A DNA stretch of 64,000 bases. It comes from Punica granatum. Its lineage: Eukaryota; Streptophyta; Magnoliopsida; Myrtales; Lythraceae. Positions 59,311 through 64,000 of this stretch are shown one piece after another (within the stretch, counting starts at the first letter, position 1; the number at the start of each line of letters is the position of its first letter). Position numbers and translations under genes: made by a program. The notes below the pieces were generated by a model that saw only the letters and a list, made by a program, of their open reading frames with translations, ran no database searches and had not been told where the DNA came from. The DNA is taken from positions 248,001 through 312,000 of the forward strand of contig NW_022204037.1 in NCBI RefSeq assembly GCF_007655135.1, given 5' to 3'.

Positions 59311-59666
59311 GGGTTTTTACCCCATATATATCATGGTTTCACATTTCTTTTAAATCTATCATATGCTTGTAAAATGATCTAAAATATCTCATGGTTTACA
59401 TTTTTTTTCAAATCTATCTCGGCATTATATATTTCGTTAATGACACATATGTACGCTCCAAATCCATCCCATGGTTTTAATTTTTTTCTTAAATCTATCC
59501 CAAGTAAAAGGGCCACAGTGGCAAGACCGTTAAATGTAGACGGAGATATAACGGCGCGATAGATTTGGAAAAAAATGTAAACCATGAGATATTTTAGATC
59601 ATTTTAAAAGCATATGACAGATTTGAAAGAAATGTAAAACCATAGGATATATGGGGTAATTTACCC
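59311..59666. mobile_element. Foldback MITE with exact 9-bp target duplication (Mutator-type), 356 bp
   Basis: Arms of about 110 bases are inverted copies (CTAAAATATCTCATGGTTTA and its complement). The ends are GGGTTTTTACCCCATATAT and the inverse GGGTAAATTACCCCATATAT. TTAAATAAA stands on both sides (59302-59310 and 59667-59675). The ends resemble those of the element at 16253, so both may be moved by related Mutator transposases. It has no coding capacity. Confidence 0.85.
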
Positions 59667-59675
59667 TTAAATAAA

Positions 59676-59884
59676 TAGAACAAGTTTTCTCATGAACATC
59701 AAATAAAATTATAAAAACATAATGGAAACCAGAAGATATTGGAAAAAGTCTAACTAAATATTAATGGAAAGACTCGAAGAGATGAACGTCCATGAGCTTA
59801 GGTTTTTCCCTATACGCTCGCTTATGTGGAAGGTGCTCGTTGTATGAAAGAAAGAAATATATATATATATATATATATATAGAT
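59676..59884. other. Spacer with (AT)n and (GATA)n microsatellite
   Basis: A dinucleotide AT run followed by GATA units lies at about 59857-59896, at the border of the tandem array. Confidence 0.7.
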
Positions 59885-61975
59885 AGATAGATAGATTTAG
59901 ATTGGTTTCATATAATTTATAGAAAATAAAAATAAAAATCACGGAAGTAATTTTTGTGGATTAGTATTGTAGAAGTAAATATGTTTGTTCATTAAAATGT
60001 GCATATGATAAATCTATTTTATTATATGTTATATATAGATGAATATTTTGATTTATAGTAGAATGTAGATACGGAATTTTATGTTAACTTAGCGTTTGTA
60101 ATGTTTTTATCGAAAAGAGAAAGAAAAGCTGGGGGCAAATATTCTAATTTTTAAAAAAATTGAATGAGCATTTTGAAGAAAAGAAAAGGACAAATGAAAA
60201 ATAGGTGAAAAAGGTGCACTTCCAAAGAATTGAACCCATGATAAGATAAAGATAAAGAGAGCTCTTCCACTAGATCATCTATAAGCTTCTATCACATAAT
60301 ATTTCACCTTTATATTGTTTGAAAGAAAGATGAAAAGAAAAAAAGAAGAACTATGTGCATGAAAACACAGGGCACCTGCCTTCTAGGCTAAATGGACCCG
60401 TAATTATTGTTTTATAAATATATCTAGATTTAGATTTAGATTTGGCTTTGAATTGACTTCATATAATTTATAGAAAATAAAAATAATAAATCAAGAATGT
60501 AATTTTTGTGGATTAGTATTGTAGAAGTAAATATATTTGTTTATTAAACTGTGCATATGACGCATCTATTTTATTGTATGTTATATATAGATAAATATTT
60601 TGACTTATAGTAGAATGTAGATACAAAATTTTATACTAACTTAGCATTTGTAATGTTTTTATCGAAAAGTGGAAGAAAAGTTGGGGCAAATATTCTAATT
60701 TAAAAAAATTGAATGAGTATATTGAAGAAAAGAAAAGTACAACTGAAAAATAAGTGAAAAGGGTGCAATTCCCAAGGATGGAAACCCATGATAAGATAAA
60801 AGATAAAGACAACGCTTCCACTAGACCATCTATAAGCTTATGTCACATAATATTTCACCTTTATATGTTTGAAAGAATGATGATGAAAAAAAAAAAAGAA
60901 TTGCATGTATGGAAACACAGGGCACTCGCCTTCTAGATTAGATGGACCTGTAATTATTGTTTTATAAATATATTTAGATTTAGATTTAGATTGGTTTCAT
61001 ATAATTTATAGCAAATAATAATAATAATCACGGATGTAATTTTTATGGATTAGTATTGTAGAAGTAAATGTGTTTGTTCATTAAACTATGTAGATGACAA
61101 ATCTATTTTATTATATGTTATATGTCGAATGTAGACACAAAATTTTATATTAATTTAGCATTTTGTAATGTTTTTATCAAAAAAGGGAAGGAAAGTTGGG
61201 GCTGATATTCTAATTTTAAAAAATTGAATGGACATATTGAAGAAAAAAAAAGGACAAATGAAAAATAGGTGAAAAAGGTGCAAGCTCAAAAGATTGAACC
61301 CATGACCAAGATAAAAGATAAGGAGAACTCTTCTACTAGACCATCTACAAGCTTTTGTCACGTAATATTTCACCTTTATAATGTTTGAAAGAAGGATGAA
61401 AAAAAAGAAGAACATCGTGTATGAAAAACACAGGGCACTCGCCTTTCTAGGCTAGATGGACCCGTAATTATTGTTTTATAAATACATTTAGATTTATATT
61501 TAGTTTGGTTTCATTTAATTTATAGCAAATAAAAATAATAAATCACGGTTGTAATTTTTGTGAATTAGTATTGTAGAAGTAAATATGTTTATTCATTAAA
61601 TTATGCATATGACAAATATGCAGATACAAAACCTCATATTAAATTTATCATTTGTAATGTTTTTATCGAAAAGAGAGAAGAAAAGTTGGGGGCTGATATT
61701 CTAAAGTAAAAATTGAATATTGAAGAAAAGAAAAGGTCAAATGAAAAATAGGTGAAAAATGTGCAATTCCAAAGGTTTGAACCCATGAATAAGATAAAAG
61801 ATAAAAGAGAATTCATTCACTACACTATTTGTAAGCTTCCGTCGCATAATATTTCACATTTATATTGTTTGAAAATGATGAAAAAAAGGAAGAAGAACTG
61901 CGTGTATAGAAACATAGGACACTCGCCTCCTGGGCTAGATGGACCCGTAATTATTGTTTATAAATATTTTTGAGA
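59885..61975. repeat. Tandem array of four 0.5-kb units, each with a reversed tRNA-like head
   Basis: The landmark TTCATATAATTTATAG recurs near 59908, 60458, 60996 and (as TTCATTTAA) 61510, giving spacings of about 550, 538 and 514. Each unit contains AATATTTCACCTTTATA and TAATTATTGTTTATAAAT-type words. Read on the minus strand, each unit has an A-box-like GATCTAGTGGAAGAG or relative and a B-box-like CATGGGTTCAAT about 45 bases later, that is a tRNA-derived head. Divergence between units is clear, so the array is old. Short open frames repeated in each unit are not conserved enough to be genes. Confidence 0.8.
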
Positions 61976-62152
61976 TTTATTATGTACATTGATTAAAATA
62001 ATTGGGCCAATTTCCTCCATGGCATAGTTTAACGCCGATCAAAGTCAATACCCAATGAATTTACTTCTTTAATTGCCATAATCCATCCATCCATTCATCG
62101 ATGTTCATATATGCGTATCCATATCCATATATCCATAGTAAACTCCATTTTA

Positions 62153-62303
62153 TCAAAAGAGGGTATAGCATACTGACACAAGCTCTTGCCTGAAAATAAA
62201 AAGAAGTTTCAAGTTTGATACTCGGTGGAACAACCCATGCCCCTTTATTAATTATTACGATTTATATTTCATTATATTAGACTTCCCTTCTAACTGAAAA
62301 AAT
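62153..62303 (+). mobile_element. tRNA-derived SINE (family B), copy 3
   Basis: The head TCAAAAGAGGGTATAGCATACTGA is like copy 1, with B-box-like AGTTTGATACTC and tail TTATTAATTATTACG ... TTATATTAGACTTCCC ... CTGAAAAAA. The flanks ACTCCATTTTA (62142-62152) and ACTCCACTTTA (62305-62315) form a target duplication of about 11 bp with one difference. Confidence 0.65.
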
Positions 62304-64000
62304 GACTCCACTTTACATTAAAGAAGATCACATGTAGTAGGGTTAAACTAATCAATTTATAACTATATAACAATGGAATATTTAATTGCATATTATTATG
62401 TAACCTATATTGGAAAAATATCAATTGATCTATATAAAACTAAACCGTAAACTATTGGCATGTGAAATAAATTAAATATATAAAATCTAGTATAAATATG
62501 TATAACTCAAATTTGTAAGGGAAATTTCAAAAAATGAATAAGATAATTAGTCTATCTTCATCCAAGGTAATTATGCAAAGATTATTGTGTGAAATAATTT
62601 TATGACTCTTAAGAAGCAAAATATTTTTAAGAGATATATAATTATTAGATAAATAAAATAAATGTATGAAAAGATGAAATTGCATAAAATACAAAGATAG
62701 AATACTAAAACTATCATATAAAAACTTCCCAAAAATAATAGCAAATCACTAATTCTACAAAATTATGGTCCAATAACTAAAATCGACTCCTATATTAATA
62801 AATGATCTCCCATTACTGAACAAAAATTTAGAAAGTTTTAAAGAGTTTGTTTAATCATGCAAATTTCATTTCTTTAGTTGGATGTTAACATAATTTCTAT
62901 ATTAAGATTAAAATTTTTATTATTACTCATCAACTTAGCATAATATAAAAAGTTAAACAAGGATATCATGAAATTTGCATATTTAAAAAATAGTGAAGTA
63001 AATATATATGAACGATGGGACTTGTTTGGATGCCATCTACAGCAAACCTCTCTAGCATTCTTACTATTATATAAATATATAATATAATGCTTACTAATTG
63101 GGACTTGTTTGTTAGAAATTATATATTGAACGATGCAAAATTAGTCTAATTTTATTATTTAATTATCATATGGAACTTGAAATTAATTATCAAAAATATT
63201 TTATTATGTTAAGAAGTCAATATGGTTTTCAAAATTCAGAATAATTGTAATAAAAATGATATATAAATGTTTTAAGCTCATAAATGAAAATATACTTTTC
63301 AAAAAAGTTATGGTCTTATAATTGACAAATATTAATGTTTAGCGCTATGAGTTTAAATTTATAATTACAATAAAATATATAATTTTAAAAATAAGAACCT
63401 TATAAATATTGTTTAAAAAATGAGCTGAGTGATGAAATTTTATTCTAATTAACTTAATACATGTCAATCTATATTGATAATTAACGAAGATAAGATGATG
63501 CATATTAATTAATATAAACAGTTTCAAAATATTATTATAATAATTAAGTTCTTATGTGGCAAAAAAAGAAATTGACTGACTCTTTTTAACAAAAAAATGT
63601 TAATACAAATATTTGAAATTATAATTAATGATGGAAAATTTTTATTATCTTTAATAAAATATTTATTTAGAAATGTAAATAATTATAATAAAATGGTATA
63701 GGAATATATGAAAACAATTGCACGGCTAGAAATTAGGTATTCTCTATTCGAAAAGCTGGTCATTTGAATGATGTGGTTGGGGTTAATAGTAAGTGCGATG
63801 AGATAGTCGGTTAATTACTATTTCCAACTGGTCAGTTAATTTATGAAAAAGTATACGAAGTATATCACATATATAGCGAAGAAGCATGTATGACTTGAAT
63901 AGCAGAAAGTAAGCTTATATAATCATCTTAGAAGACGTAATCTCGTTGGTGTTCTAATCTTTTATACAGTTCTTTATACTCAATAACAACTAATAGGCCT
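62304..64000. other. AT-rich intergenic DNA, nothing recognised
   Basis: The composition is strongly AT-rich. No open frame with a motif, no repeat pair and no RNA gene is visible. Confidence 0.55.

Noticed and set aside
1..64000. A new defence or metabolic gene cluster
   Set aside because: All coding segments fall into known plant gene or transposon families. The AAE2-SSL pairing is a tandem duplication with dead SSL copies and gives no sign of a working pathway.

Overview
This is nuclear DNA from a flowering plant, most likely a woody eudicot. The plant-type genes carry GT-AG introns, much of the sequence is AT-rich, and the window is dominated by plant LTR retrotransposons of the Ty3/gypsy Tat-Ogre type and Ty1/copia type, with SINEs, a LINE fragment and MITEs. 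The Tat/Ogre proteins and their DUF7745-like ORF1 suggest a rosid such as Myrtales or pomegranate, but the sequence alone does not settle the species. There is no bacterial-style gene organisation.

Layout. Positions 1-11507 hold the 5' two-thirds of a decayed Tat/Ogre retrotransposon on the minus strand: LTR, tRNA-Arg primer site, ORF1, gag, protease, a predicted 208-bp intron, RT-RNase H, then off the window edge. Positions 11944-12849 hold a dead PIF/Harbinger transposase, followed by a MITE at 13765-13995. Positions 15.9-30.4 kb hold a broken copy of an acyl-activating-enzyme gene (AAE2-like). It is split by an 11.1-kb non-autonomous LTR element (18198-29327) with two non-identical, mosaic LTRs and a 40-bp minisatellite. 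Positions 30.4-36.4 kb are AT-rich spacer with several tRNA-derived SINEs and a LINE ORF1 fragment.

Positions 36393-40099 hold a leucine-rich-repeat receptor-like protein gene with a foreign insertion between two of its repeats. Positions 42008-44085 hold the one clearly intact gene of the window, an AAE2-like CoA ligase of two exons and about 598 residues. Convergent to it lies a strictosidine-synthase-like (SSL) pseudogene at 44261-49234, broken by a 3006-bp solo LTR with a perfect 5-bp target duplication. A second AAE2 3' scrap and a second SSL copy (50331-52568) repeat the arrangement. Positions 53825-58813 hold a decayed Ty1/copia element with 143-bp LTRs. The right end has a Mutator-type foldback MITE, a four-unit tandem array of about 520-550 bp whose units each carry a reversed tRNA-like head, a SINE, and about 1.7 kb of featureless AT-rich DNA.

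How it fits together. The host layer is a tandemly duplicated AAE2 (+) / SSL (-) convergent gene pair next to an LRR receptor-like protein gene. One AAE2 copy survives. The second AAE2 copy, the 3' scrap and both SSL copies are disabled by independent lesions (solo LTR, LARD insertion, small deletions, nonsense codons). The paralogues act as empty-site references, so insertion boundaries and target duplications can be read directly. I found no convincing new enzymatic or defence system. The most notable signals are the mosaic LTRs, the paralogue-proven insertions, the predicted frame-restoring Ogre intron, the conserved inverted repeat just upstream of AAE2, and the tandem tRNA-like array.
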